Below are positions 7,103 to 15,301 of a stretch of DNA of 18,988 bases, one piece after another. The notes beneath the pieces were generated by a model. The model was not told where the DNA came from. It ran no database searches and worked only from the letters and a program-made list of their open reading frames with translations. The first letter of the stretch is position 1. Each line of letters starts with the position of its first letter. Location: NCBI GenBank assembly GCA_002457295.1, contig NTKF01000027.1, positions 1 through 18,988 on the forward strand, read 5' to 3'. The DNA comes from Flavobacteriales bacterium MED-G22 (GTDB lineage: Bacteria > Bacteroidota > Bacteroidia > Flavobacteriales > Flavobacteriaceae). The position numbers and the translations under genes are program-made.

Positions 7103-8694
7103 GCAAAGACAAAGTAGGTGCTTATCACAATCAAGGTGATGACTAGTCCAATGGGTTTAACATACCGCCAGGGCGTAATATCGACTTGTTTAGTATACAC
7201 TTGTATATAGCCTTCTTTTCTTGGCCAAATGCGCCCTATAACTAACATCAAAAGAACATTGAAAGTAAATAATATGGCCATTACATGCAAGTAATGGGGA
7301 TAGGTTCCTCCTCTAGAAAGAACATAATCTTTTAAGAAAAACTGGCTAAATGTATATAGTAAAGACCCCATCAAAATTGCAATTTTAGCCGCAGAGGCGG
7401 GAACATATTTGGTCATATAACCAACTAATATAATGGTTAAAATGGGTATGGTATAACACCCATTAATTTCTTGCAAGTAGCCAAACAAACCTTCAGGTGC
7501 ATTCGCAATTGTAGGTGCTATGAGCATAGAAAAAAGGGCAAGAAGAATACCAAACATTTTCCCAGATCGGACAACTTTTTGTTCATCAGCCTCTTTATTG
7601 ATATATTGTTTATAGACATCCAATCCGAATAGCGTTACCGAGCTATTGAGTGCTGAATTAAAAGAACTTAAAATGGCACCAAAAAGTACAGCTGCAAAGA
7701 AACCAAGTAGGGTTGGTGGCAAAACCCTATTGACCAAAAGACCATAAGATTGATCTCCCTGACCTGTTTCGAGTGTGTCTCCAAAAACATGCAAGGCTAT
7801 AATGCCAGGCAACACCACTATAATGGGACCAAGAATTTTTATGAAAGCGGCAATGAGGAGTCCTTTTTGCCCTTCTTTTAAATTTTTTGCGGCAAGTGCT
7901 CTTTGAATGATGGCCTGATTTGTTCCCCAATAAAAAAGCTGAACTAAAATCATACCCGTAAATAAGGTGCCAAACGGAATAGCCGAATCTGGTCCACCTT
8001 TGGCTAAAAACTTTTCAGGATGGTTAGCCACTAGCACTTCAATGCCTTGTATAATATTTCCTTCGCCTACATAGAGTAACCCAAACATGGGCACCAACAT
8101 CCCTCCAATCAATAATCCCACCGCATTGAGTGTATCAGAAACAGCAACTGCTTTGAGGCCCCCAAAAATTGCATAGATCGAACCAATAAGACCTATAGAC
8201 CATACGGTGATATAGAGTGCAGTGGTCTGATCGACTCCCATGAGTGAGGTTAAATCAAACATACCGATCAATGCAATTGCTCCTGAATAAAGAACGATAG
8301 GTAAAAGCACGACCATATAACCACTTAGAAATAGAACTGAAGCAATTGACTTTGTTGTTGTGTCGTAGCGTCGTTCTAAAAATTGAGGCACTGTTGTGAG
8401 ACCTCCTTTTAAATAGCGTGGGAGTAAGACAAGTGCAGCCACAACCATCGTAATAGCAGCAAGCGTTTCCCAAGCCATCACCACAATCCCTTCTTTAAAG
8501 GCCGATCCATTCAAGCCAACAAGTTGTTCGGTAGAAAGATTTGTTAATAGTAAAGAGCCTGCAATGACAACTCCCGTCAAGCTTCGACCCCCTAAAAAAT
8601 AACCATCTTGTGTTTTTTCATTGGTAGATCGAGTAGCAAAATAAGATATTATTCCTACTAATGCTGTGAATAGCATAAAAATCAGAAATTGCAT
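7099..8694 (-). CDS. Sodium/solute symporter, SSS family, vSGLT/YidK-like (likely sugar)
   Basis: A 531-residue integral inner-membrane protein, hydrophobic throughout with about 13-14 predicted TM segments (LeuT fold), close by eye to E. coli YidK and Vibrio SglT: DGYFLGGRSLTG (30-41), SLLLTNLSTEQLVGLNG (47-63), YWGTNQAIIQRALAAK (255-270), NAPEGLFGYLQEING. Residues that bind galactose in vSGLT appear conserved: Asn52, Gln57 and Glu76 sit at a constant offset from vSGLT N64, Q69 and E88, with Asn259, Lys286 (FIKILGP) and Gln408 (YLQE) in the matching motifs. Na+-coupled uptake of a hexose or similar sugar is inferred; no sugar-use genes are adjacent. It is probably last in the run from recG, 48 nt after the DUF2007 gene, with a palindrome in that gap. 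Its stop overlaps that of the ABC-F gene. Confidence 0.92.
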   Translation of the reverse strand: MQFLIFMLFTALVGIISYFATRSTNEKTQDGYFLGGRSLTGVVIAGSLLLTNLSTEQLVGLNGSAFKEGIVVMAWETLAAITMVVAALVLLPRYLKGGLTTVPQFLERRYDTTTKSIASVLFLSGYMVVLLPIVLYSGAIALIGMFDLTSLMGVDQTTALYITVWSIGLIGSIYAIFGGLKAVAVSDTLNAVGLLIGGMLVPMFGLLYVGEGNIIQGIEVLVANHPEKFLAKGGPDSAIPFGTLFTGMILVQLFYWGTNQAIIQRALAAKNLKEGQKGLLIAAFIKILGPIIVVLPGIIALHVFGDTLETGQGDQSYGLLVNRVLPPTLLGFFAAVLFGAILSSFNSALNSSVTLFGLDVYKQYINKEADEQKVVRSGKMFGILLALFSMLIAPTIANAPEGLFGYLQEINGCYTIPILTIILVGYMTKYVPASAAKIAILMGSLLYTFSQFFLKDYVLSRGGTYPHYLHVMAILFTFNVLLMLVIGRIWPRKEGYIQVYTKQVDITPWRYVKPIGLVITLIVISTYFVFA

Positions 8695-8711
8695 AGGCGG
8701 AGATTAAATTA

Positions 8712-8732
8712 ATTTTGTTTCGAAACCAAAAT
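8712..8732. promoter_or_regulatory. Near-perfect palindrome upstream of the symporter gene
   Basis: ATTTTG-TTTCGAAA-CCAAAAT is an inverted repeat centred on TTTCGAAA with a single extra C in one arm. It lies 18 nt before the symporter start codon in the gap after the DUF2007 gene. Without a T-run it is not a good terminator; position and symmetry suggest a dimeric regulator site, but no regulator gene is nearby and this is inference. Confidence 0.3.
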
Positions 8733-8742
8733 AAGGAAAAAA

Positions 8743-8964
8743 TCATAAATCAAGATTCCTGATAATTTCAAGTGTCTTCTTTTCTGCTTCTTTAGGAACA
8801 AAAAGCTCCTGTTGCATAATTGAGGTGGCTCCGAATCCAGCCAGTCGAGCTGATTCTGATCGATCTTTAATCAAAGGATAAATATTATCTGATTCTAGTG
8901 CATTCATAATTGCTAATACATTTATAGAAGAACCAGTATAAACTTTAACTAAGTTTTGGGGCAT
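8743..8964 (-). CDS. DUF2007 family small protein (putative signal transducing)
   Basis: A 73-residue cytoplasmic protein matching the DUF2007 pattern (PF09413): VKVYTGSSINVLAIMNALESDNIYPLIKDR at the N-terminus, then GATSIMQQELFVPKEAEKKTLEIIRNL. The first half resembles a ferredoxin-like alpha/beta module where a residue stretch after Y-T-G leads into a helix, and the end places a strand (ELFVP) before a final helix. The family is named as putative signal transducing, but its molecular role is unknown to me. The gene starts 15 nt after the stop of the two-TM protein gene and so is probably cotranscribed with it and with the symporter. Confidence 0.8.
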   Translation of the reverse strand: MPQNLVKVYTGSSINVLAIMNALESDNIYPLIKDRSESARLAGFGATSIMQQELFVPKEAEKKTLEIIRNLDL

Positions 8965-8979
8965 TGTTTGTTTGAGAAG

Positions 8980-9669
8980 TTAAGCTTTGTTGTATTTGTT
9001 ATTCCAAATAGCTGGGTTAAAGTTTTTTCCGAGGGCAAAACCATAGAACAAGACAATAGAAGCTAATGCTTTAAACATAAAAAAGAATAACATCCAATAG
9101 GAAGCCCCATCTGGAGTTTTTGTGAACAGGCTTAATGGTGTTAATTCAGTCGCTAGGAAGCTCAAACCAAAAATGAGCAGAAGTAGATTCCAAATATTCT
9201 TAAAAGGCCACATTCTGATTTTTCTTAACGGTTTTAAATCATTACCCCATTTATGAATCAAATAAAAATAGTCATTACCAAGAGGAACAAAAAGAAGTGG
9301 ATCGTCTGTACTTTCTAAACGGAATAGGGCAGAAGGAGCCATTACTTTTAAATCAGTCAAAGAGGTATTATGTTGTTTTTCTAATCCCTCAATTTTATCT
9401 TTTGCTTCTTGTGGGAGAGTGTTTTTGAAAAATTTTAAATCCAAAAAACGCAAGCGGTAATCAACACATACCTTTTTTATTGCATTGATATGATAGATCT
9501 TATCGGTTTCGAGTAAATCAAATGTAAACGTATTTGCTTTTTTTATCTGATGCTCTTCAAACAGGGATTCTAACTTGGACTCATCAGTTTTATTGTCAAC
9601 GGATGTGTTTTTTAAAACGGTTTCTAAATTGGTGGGAGGTAATAAATTCAACAGCATGTTCCTAATCAT
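8980..9669 (-). CDS. Unknown protein with two C-terminal membrane segments
   Basis: I do not recognise this 229-residue protein. The N-terminal ~165 residues are soluble and charged (ESLFEEHQIKKANTFTFDLLETDKIYHINAIKKV, then LPQEAKDKIEGLEKQH), ending in a compact beta-like stretch (DDPLLFVPLGNDYFYLIHKWGNDL) followed by basic KPLRKIRMWPFK. Two hydrophobic segments follow: NIWNLLLLIFGLSFLATEL and YWMLFFFMFKALASIVLFYGFAL, with a short basic tail. The soluble domain probably faces the cytoplasm, given the basic stretch before the first segment. It lies 41 nt after pheT and 15 nt before the DUF2007 gene. Two ATG starts are possible: 9669, or 9657 (MLLNLLPPTN), which fits the promoter at 9677-9707 better because the longer form would be almost leaderless. 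Confidence 0.8.
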   Translation of the reverse strand: MIRNMLLNLLPPTNLETVLKNTSVDNKTDESKLESLFEEHQIKKANTFTFDLLETDKIYHINAIKKVCVDYRLRFLDLKFFKNTLPQEAKDKIEGLEKQHNTSLTDLKVMAPSALFRLESTDDPLLFVPLGNDYFYLIHKWGNDLKPLRKIRMWPFKNIWNLLLLIFGLSFLATELTPLSLFTKTPDGASYWMLFFFMFKALASIVLFYGFALGKNFNPAIWNNKYNKA

Positions 9670-9676
9670 TTAATAA

Positions 9677-9707
9677 CAAAAATACAAGGTAATTCTGTCA
9701 AACGCAA
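9677..9707 (-). promoter_or_regulatory. Bacteroidota-type promoter of the unknown membrane gene
   Basis: On the minus strand TTG (complement of 9705-9707) and TATTTTTG (complement of 9677-9684) are 20 nt apart, matching TTG-N19-21-TAnnTTTG. Expected transcript start is near 9671, just before the start codons at 9669 and 9657. It would let this gene and its downstream neighbours be expressed apart from recG-pheT. Confidence 0.5.
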
Positions 9708-9710
9708 ATT

Positions 9711-12122
9711 CTATCGCAACTGAGCTTGTAATTCTTTTTCAAATATGTTAAAAATACGCTGAAGGCTTTTGTCTATCTGTTTGTCAGTGAGCGTTTTTTG
9801 TGAATCTCTGAAGTGAAAACGAATGCCATACGATTTTTTTCCTTCTGGCAAACCCTTGCCTTCATAGACATCAAAAAGTGAGACCTCTTCTAAAATTTTT
9901 CTTTCTGTTTGTAGCGCCAGGGCTTCAATTTGTTTAAAAGAAACAGGGGGGTTTAAAACCAGTGCAAGGTCTCTCACTGCAATTGGAAACTTGGGTATTT
10001 CCTTATAGGTAAGAGGAGTGTGAAAGGCTTTTTCAGTCATAACATCCCAAGCTAATTCAGCAAAAAATAAGTCTTGATCTATATCAAATTTTTTAGTGAT
10101 TGTTCCTGCAACTTTGCCAAGATAGCCAAGGGCTAATCCATCAATTTCATAGGCAAGACAGTTTTCATAATTCTTATGACTTTGTTTTTTTGTAGAAAAA
10201 TTGACAAGGCCTAGAGCTTTGAATACTTGTTCAACAGCATTTTTTAAATAGAAAAAAGAATCAGGGGCTTGATTTACATTCCAATGTTCTGAAAAAGGAG
10301 AACCAGCGAGAGTGAGGCTCAATCGTTTAGATTCAATGTAAGACTCTTTCGATTGATGATAGCAAGTGCCAAACTCAAATAGTTTTATTTGCTCTTGCTG
10401 CCGCTTAAGATTAAAAGCAGCTACTTCTATCGCATTGAAAATGAGTGATTGACGCATCATTGACAATTCTCTACCTAATGGATTGAGCAATTGAACAGCC
10501 GCTAAATTTTCTTCTCGATAGTCCGGAGAGCTCAGAGAATTGGTAAGGATTTCAAAAAATCCCATGCCACAAAGTATGTTACTTATTTCGTTTTCAAGCT
10601 TTTGCGAGTTTTTCCAATTGTATTTGGCTTGGGTATTAAAACGAAGAGGGGCATCAGGGACTTGGTTATAACCATATAAACGTAAAATTTCTTCAATCAC
10701 ATCTGCTGGTCTTGTAACATCCACCCGATAAGGGGGTACTGAAAGTGCAAGCCCCTCCTTTGAAACGTTATTGATTTCAATTTCTAGAGCATTTAGAATA
10801 GAAGTTAATGTTTCTTTTGGAAATTCAAATCCTAGTGTTTGATATAAGGTGGCATAGTTCAAAAATATCGAATGAGACGTTGGGACGTTTTTCGCTTCAT
10901 TTTGAATATCACTACTGATTAATCCTCCTGCGTATTTTTTAATTAATAAAGCTGCCCTTTTTAAAGCATAAAGGCCAATTTCTGGGTCCACTCCTCGTTC
11001 AAACCGAAAGGATGCATCTGTATTTAGTGCATGTCTCTTAGCCGTTTTCCGAATGCTTACAGGGTCAAAATAGGCACTCTCTAAAAAAATATTTTTTGTA
11101 TTGTTGTCTATACCAGATTCTTTTCCTCCAAATACACCCGCTATGCAAAGAGGATTTTCACTATCACAGATCATTAAATCTTCATCACTCAATTTTCTTT
11201 CTTGATCATCAAGCGTAGTGAATGTTGTTCCTTCATCTAGTGTCTTTACAATAATTTTTTCTTTGATTTTATCAGCGTCAAAACTGTGCAAAGGCTGGCC
11301 TAATTCAAACATCACATAGTTAGTGATATCTACTACCACGTTTTTCGGGTTCATCCCAAGGGCTTTGAGTCGATGCTGGATCCATTTGGGAGAGGGGCCA
11401 ATTTCAATATCACTTATTGTTAGACCGGAATAAAGAGGTGCTTTCTTTGTCGCATCTACTTCAACATTTATTTGATTTTGAGTATTGTCTACATGAAAAA
11501 CACTCACTTCAGGTGTCATCCATTCAAAGGGAATTTTATTGATAATGCAAGCTGCTTTTAAATCTCGAGCCACACCAAAATGACTCATGGCATCTGCGCG
11601 ATTAGGAGTTAAACCTATTTCAAAAACAGTATCGGTTACAATGTCAAAGACCTCTTGACAAGGTGTTCCTATTTCCAAGTCAGCATCTAAAACGAGTATT
11701 CCGTCATGGCTATCACCAATACCCAATTCATCTTCTGCACAAATCATACCCATGCTAATTTCTCCCCGTATTTTACTTTTTGAAATTTTAAAGGGTTCAT
11801 TCGAATTACCATAAAGGGTTGTGCCTACTTTGGCAACGGCTACTTTTTGGCCTTTAGTTACGTTTGGTGCACCACAAACAATTTGAACAGGATCTATTTC
11901 TGATGCAAGCTTAACTGTCGTTATTTTTAGTCTATCTGCATTAGGATGTTGTTCACAAGAAAGCACTTCTCCCACCACAACTCCATCTAGTTTATTTTTG
12001 ACCGACTCATAGGTCTCAGTGCCTTCAACCTCTAGTCCTAGATTGGTTAGTAGGGTTGCTATTTCTTCTATAGATAGGTCAGTTTTTATGAATTCTCTTA
12101 GGCCGTTATAGGATATTTTCAA
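9711..12122 (-). CDS. pheT: Phenylalanine-tRNA ligase beta subunit
   Basis: An 803-residue protein with the full-length bacterial PheT layout. In order: N-terminal MKISYNGLREFI; an EMAP/OB-type tRNA-binding domain from about residue 42 (VVVGEVLSCEQHPNADRLKITTV, IVCGAPNVTKGQKVAVAKVGTTL); the B3/B4 editing domain (NPKNVVDITNYV-like segment, LGQPLHSFDADKI, LMICDSENPLCIAGVFGG); B5 (PPYRVDVTRPADVIEEILRLYGY); the catalytic-like core; and the C-terminal FDX-ACB anticodon-binding domain (PKFPIAVRDLALVLN ... GKGLPEGKKSYGIRFHFRDSQKTLTDKQID). With PheS it forms the alpha2-beta2 enzyme that charges tRNA-Phe and edits mischarged Tyr. pheS is not in the window. The start codon is TTG (12122-12120); no in-frame ATG lies between it and recG, and MKISYN is the usual family start. 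Confidence 0.96.
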   Translation of the reverse strand: MKISYNGLREFIKTDLSIEEIATLLTNLGLEVEGTETYESVKNKLDGVVVGEVLSCEQHPNADRLKITTVKLASEIDPVQIVCGAPNVTKGQKVAVAKVGTTLYGNSNEPFKISKSKIRGEISMGMICAEDELGIGDSHDGILVLDADLEIGTPCQEVFDIVTDTVFEIGLTPNRADAMSHFGVARDLKAACIINKIPFEWMTPEVSVFHVDNTQNQINVEVDATKKAPLYSGLTISDIEIGPSPKWIQHRLKALGMNPKNVVVDITNYVMFELGQPLHSFDADKIKEKIIVKTLDEGTTFTTLDDQERKLSDEDLMICDSENPLCIAGVFGGKESGIDNNTKNIFLESAYFDPVSIRKTAKRHALNTDASFRFERGVDPEIGLYALKRAALLIKKYAGGLISSDIQNEAKNVPTSHSIFLNYATLYQTLGFEFPKETLTSILNALEIEINNVSKEGLALSVPPYRVDVTRPADVIEEILRLYGYNQVPDAPLRFNTQAKYNWKNSQKLENEISNILCGMGFFEILTNSLSSPDYREENLAAVQLLNPLGRELSMMRQSLIFNAIEVAAFNLKRQQEQIKLFEFGTCYHQSKESYIESKRLSLTLAGSPFSEHWNVNQAPDSFFYLKNAVEQVFKALGLVNFSTKKQSHKNYENCLAYEIDGLALGYLGKVAGTITKKFDIDQDLFFAELAWDVMTEKAFHTPLTYKEIPKFPIAVRDLALVLNPPVSFKQIEALALQTERKILEEVSLFDVYEGKGLPEGKKSYGIRFHFRDSQKTLTDKQIDKSLQRIFNIFEKELQAQLR

Positions 12123-12150
12123 CTCTGTTTTATTAGTGTTTCTTGTGTCG

Positions 12151-12158
12151 CAAATATA
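12151..12158 (-). promoter_or_regulatory. -7 box before pheT
   Basis: Minus-strand TATATTTG matches TAnnTTTG in every fixed base and lies 28 nt before the pheT TTG start codon, giving a leader of roughly 20-25 nt. The -33 position, which falls over the end of recG, has TTA rather than TTG. Confidence 0.45.
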
Positions 12159-12177
12159 CTAATCTTGTGGGTCTAAT

Positions 12178-14277
12178 TTAACTTATAAAGTTCCAAATGT
12201 TTTGATGAAATTGTATTTGCGCAAGTGTATATTTAATGTTTTGGTGCTCTTCAGTCTCAAGGTTAGGGTCTTTTTTTATAATGTCTTGCGCATAGGCTCT
12301 TGCAGTTTGAAGCAGTTGGGTGTCTTTGATTACATTGGCTATTTTTAGTTGAAGCAGCCCACTTTGCTGGGTGCCCATTAGATTGCCTGGTCCTCTCAAT
12401 CGTAAGTCAACCTCAGCCAATTCAAACCCGTCTTGCGTTTGTACCATAGTGTTTATTCTTGTTCTGGCTTCTTCTGAACGTTTTTCGCTGCTCATCAAAA
12501 TGCAATAACTCTGCGATGCACCCCTCCCCACACGACCTCTTAATTGATGAAGCTGTGAAAGTCCAAAACGTTCAGCGCTTTCAATCACCATCACCGAAGC
12601 GTTTGGCACATTCACACCAACTTCTATCACTGTGGTGGCTACCATAATTTGTGTCTTTTGCCCTACAAAACGATCCATTTCTATAGCTTTTGCCTCAGGG
12701 GTCATTTGGCCGTGGAGGATACTGATTTGAAATTCAGGTTGGGGAAAGGCTCTTTGAATACTCTCATAGCCTTCCATCAAATTTTTATAATCTAGTTTTT
12801 CAGATTCTTGTATTAGTGGATAAACAATATAAACTTGTTGCCCCTTAGCAATAGCTTCTTTTAAAAAGGCAAACACTTTCAATCTATTGCGGTCAAGTCG
12901 GTGAATAGTTTTGACTGGCTTTCTACCCGGCGGAAGCTCATCAATAATCGAACTATCTAAATCTCCATAAAGACTCATTGCTAGAGTTCTAGGGATAGGT
13001 GTCGCTGTCATTACCAAAATATGTGGTGGAATTTTATTTTTTTTCCATAGGCGAGCTCTCTGTGCCACACCAAATCGATGCTGTTCATCAATAATTGCCA
13101 AACCTAAACTTTTAAAGACTACTTTTTCTTCTAAAATGGCATGCGTGCCAATCAATATATGAAGGACTCCTGATTCTAATTCCTCATGTAATTTTTGACG
13201 TTGTTTCTTTTTGGTGCTCCCCGTCAGCAAGGCTAAATGGACAGTACTGTTTTTGAGTAATACAGATAATGATTCATAATGCTGCTGAGCCAGAATTTCT
13301 GTTGGTGCAACAAGACATGCCTGGAAGCTATTGTCCAATGCAATCAGCATCGTGAGCAAAGCCACTATGGTTTTTCCTGAGCCAACATCTCCTTGAAGTA
13401 AGCGGTTCATTTGTCTGCCAGAGCCTAAATCATTTCTAATTTCTTTGATGACTCTTTTTTGAGCATTGGTTAGCGTAAAAGGAAGTGCTTCTTCATAAAA
13501 AGAGTTAAAATGATGACCAATTGATTCAAAAATATGTCCCTTAATTTTTTGCTTGCGTTGATAGTTTTTTAAAAGCAATTGCAGTTGAATATAGAAAAGC
13601 TCTTCAAACTTTAAACGCATTTGGGCTCTTGTTAATGCATTTTGACTCTCTGGAAAATGAATGTGAGTAAGCGCCTTAGCCTTGGAAACTAAACTTAGAC
13701 GCGCAAGAATTTTTTCTGGTAAGGTTTCTCGAAAAGAATGTCCAGTTTTAAGAAATAATTCACTAACCATTTTTTGAAGGCTTCTTTGTGTTAGTCCACT
13801 ATTTACCATTTTTTCTGTACTGCTGTAAATAGGCTGAAAAGGTCGAAGAGGTTCTTTTTCATAAGCAGTAGCCAATGTCATTTCGGGGTGGGGCATACTC
13901 GCTACGCCTCGATACCAATTGAGCCGCCCAAAAATAATGTATTCCTGGTTTAACTGAATGCTTTTTGCGATCCACTGATGCCCTCTAAACCAAACCAACT
14001 CCAACTGTCCAGTTTCGTCTTCAAATTCAGCGACCAATCGTTTTCCTCTTTTTTGATTCACCCATTTTAATTGTTTTACCCGTCCTTTGATTTGCACTTC
14101 AGAATTATTGGCAGGAAGCGTATTAATAGAGAAAAATTGAGAACGATCTACGTAACGGTGCGGAAAAAAATGCAATAAATCTTGAAATGACTTGAGCTGC
14201 ATTTCGTTTTTAAGGAGTTGAGCCTTGGCCGGGCCAACCCCCTTTAGATATTCCAGAGAAGTTTGCATGATATCCAT
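12178..14277 (-). CDS. recG: ATP-dependent DNA helicase RecG
   Basis: A 699-residue superfamily 2 helicase of standard RecG length, which remodels stalled replication forks and Holliday junctions. The N-terminal wedge domain starts LEYLKGVGPAKAQLLKNE and LLHFFPHRYVDRS, followed by the OB fold (VQIKGRVKQL..). Helicase motifs follow: Walker A GDVGSGKT (about 296-303), APTEILAQQHY, GTHAILEE, DEQHRFGVAQR (motif II, about 397), TATPIPRTLAMSLYGDL, ATTVIEVGVNVPNASVMVIE and the SQLHQLRGRVGRG motif VI, then the RecG-specific C-terminal segment GPGNLMGTQQSGL. The frame opens with GTG at 14280; ATG 14277 is preferred, and ATG 14268 (MQTSLEYLKG) is also possible. It is probably the first gene of the minus run with pheT, and divergent from the patatin gene. 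Confidence 0.95.
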   Translation of the reverse strand: MDIMQTSLEYLKGVGPAKAQLLKNEMQLKSFQDLLHFFPHRYVDRSQFFSINTLPANNSEVQIKGRVKQLKWVNQKRGKRLVAEFEDETGQLELVWFRGHQWIAKSIQLNQEYIIFGRLNWYRGVASMPHPEMTLATAYEKEPLRPFQPIYSSTEKMVNSGLTQRSLQKMVSELFLKTGHSFRETLPEKILARLSLVSKAKALTHIHFPESQNALTRAQMRLKFEELFYIQLQLLLKNYQRKQKIKGHIFESIGHHFNSFYEEALPFTLTNAQKRVIKEIRNDLGSGRQMNRLLQGDVGSGKTIVALLTMLIALDNSFQACLVAPTEILAQQHYESLSVLLKNSTVHLALLTGSTKKKQRQKLHEELESGVLHILIGTHAILEEKVVFKSLGLAIIDEQHRFGVAQRARLWKKNKIPPHILVMTATPIPRTLAMSLYGDLDSSIIDELPPGRKPVKTIHRLDRNRLKVFAFLKEAIAKGQQVYIVYPLIQESEKLDYKNLMEGYESIQRAFPQPEFQISILHGQMTPEAKAIEMDRFVGQKTQIMVATTVIEVGVNVPNASVMVIESAERFGLSQLHQLRGRVGRGASQSYCILMSSEKRSEEARTRINTMVQTQDGFELAEVDLRLRGPGNLMGTQQSGLLQLKIANVIKDTQLLQTARAYAQDIIKKDPNLETEEHQNIKYTLAQIQFHQNIWNFIS

Positions 14278-14306
14278 CACTAGCGAAATTAATTTTTTTT
14301 ATTGTA

Positions 14307-14337
14307 TTGATTTCAACATGGAGAATGTTTACCTTTA
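14307..14337 (+). promoter_or_regulatory. Probable promoter of the patatin gene
   Basis: TTG (14307-14309) is followed after 20 nt by TACCTTTA (14330-14337), which differs from TAnnTTTG only in the last base. The expected transcript start, about 14342-14344, leaves a short leader before ATG 14352. It lies in the 74-nt gap shared with divergent recG. Confidence 0.38.
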
Positions 14338-14351
14338 TTTAAATCAAAAGA

Positions 14352-15239
14352 ATGAAACGAGCCCTTGTAATATCTGGCGGTGGAAGTAAGGGTGCTTTTG
14401 CGGGAGGTATAGCCCAATTTCTATTAGAAGAAAGTCAATTGAACTATGATTTTTTCATAGGCACCTCTACTGGCAGTTTATTGATTTCTCATTTGGCGCT
14501 GGGGAAAGTTGAAACAATTAAGAGAGCTTATACAAATGTGACGCAAGAATCCATTTTTGATAATTGTCCTTTTCTAATCAAACAACAGGGCAGGGTAAAA
14601 CGCATTAAAATCCATCATTTCAATGTTTTAAAGAATTTTATTCGGGGGCGTAAGACCTTTGGAGAAAGCAACAATTTAAGAAAACTATTGACTGAGTATT
14701 TCTCAATAACTGATTTTCAACTCTTAAAAAACGAGAAAAAAGAGGTAGTTGTTTGTGTTTCAAACCTTTCTACCAATAGAGTAGAATATAAACGCTTGCA
14801 TGATTTTGAATATGAAGATTTTCTAGATTGGATTTGGATTTCATGCAATTATGTTCCCTTTATGTCCTTAGTTGTTAAAGACCACTGTGAGTATGCAGAC
14901 GGTGGTTTAGGATCGGTCATACCTATTGAGGAAGCAGTTAGGAGGGGAGCTACCCATGTTGATGCGATCTTATTAGATACTGAATTTCAACAAACAAATC
15001 GAGTGCCAAGCCGCAATCCTTTTGAGGCTTTGAGTAGTGTTTTTGGTTTTATTTCAGATAAAATAGAACAACAAAATCTACATATAGGAAATTTAGTTGC
15101 CAATGACTACGGTGCCAAATTGCGTATTTTCTATACTCCAAGAATATTAACACGTAATTCCCTTGTTTTTGATCGACATCAAATGACTCAATGGTGGGAA
15201 GAAGGCTTTGACTTTGCCAAGAAAAAAATGGGTTTCTAA
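14352..15239 (+). CDS. Patatin-like phospholipase
   Basis: A 295-residue protein with the patatin fold serine-aspartate dyad. The oxyanion-hole loop is GGGSKGAFAGG (9-19), the nucleophile is Ser39 in GTSTG (37-41), and the catalytic Asp is Asp183 in DGG. These are the residues needed for acyl-ester hydrolysis, so the enzyme should be active, probably on phospholipid or a related ester; the true substrate is unknown. There is no signal peptide or beta-barrel domain, so it is likely cytoplasmic or peripherally membrane-bound, unlike the long PlpD-type fusions. The segment FEALSSVFGFISDKIEQQNLHIGNLVAND is a helix typical of the C-terminal part of such proteins. It is divergent from recG and is followed after 62 nt by the helicase gene. 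Confidence 0.9.
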   Translation: MKRALVISGGGSKGAFAGGIAQFLLEESQLNYDFFIGTSTGSLLISHLALGKVETIKRAYTNVTQESIFDNCPFLIKQQGRVKRIKIHHFNVLKNFIRGRKTFGESNNLRKLLTEYFSITDFQLLKNEKKEVVVCVSNLSTNRVEYKRLHDFEYEDFLDWIWISCNYVPFMSLVVKDHCEYADGGLGSVIPIEEAVRRGATHVDAILLDTEFQQTNRVPSRNPFEALSSVFGFISDKIEQQNLHIGNLVANDYGAKLRIFYTPRILTRNSLVFDRHQMTQWWEEGFDFAKKKMGF

Positions 15240-15301
15240 ACTGTTTATAACTATTGATTTTATCAAAGGATAGCCGTGTTAGAAATATTTATTTTTAACC
15301 G

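Noticed and set aside
7727..7930. Small open frames inside the symporter gene and similar ones inside the ABC-F, recG and uvrD genes
   Set aside because: They lie in other frames of well-supported genes and show no family pattern or start context.
15290..15297. TATTTTTA as a -7 box for uvrD
   Set aside because: It ends 4 nt before the start codon, deviates in the last base and has no TTG at the right distance.
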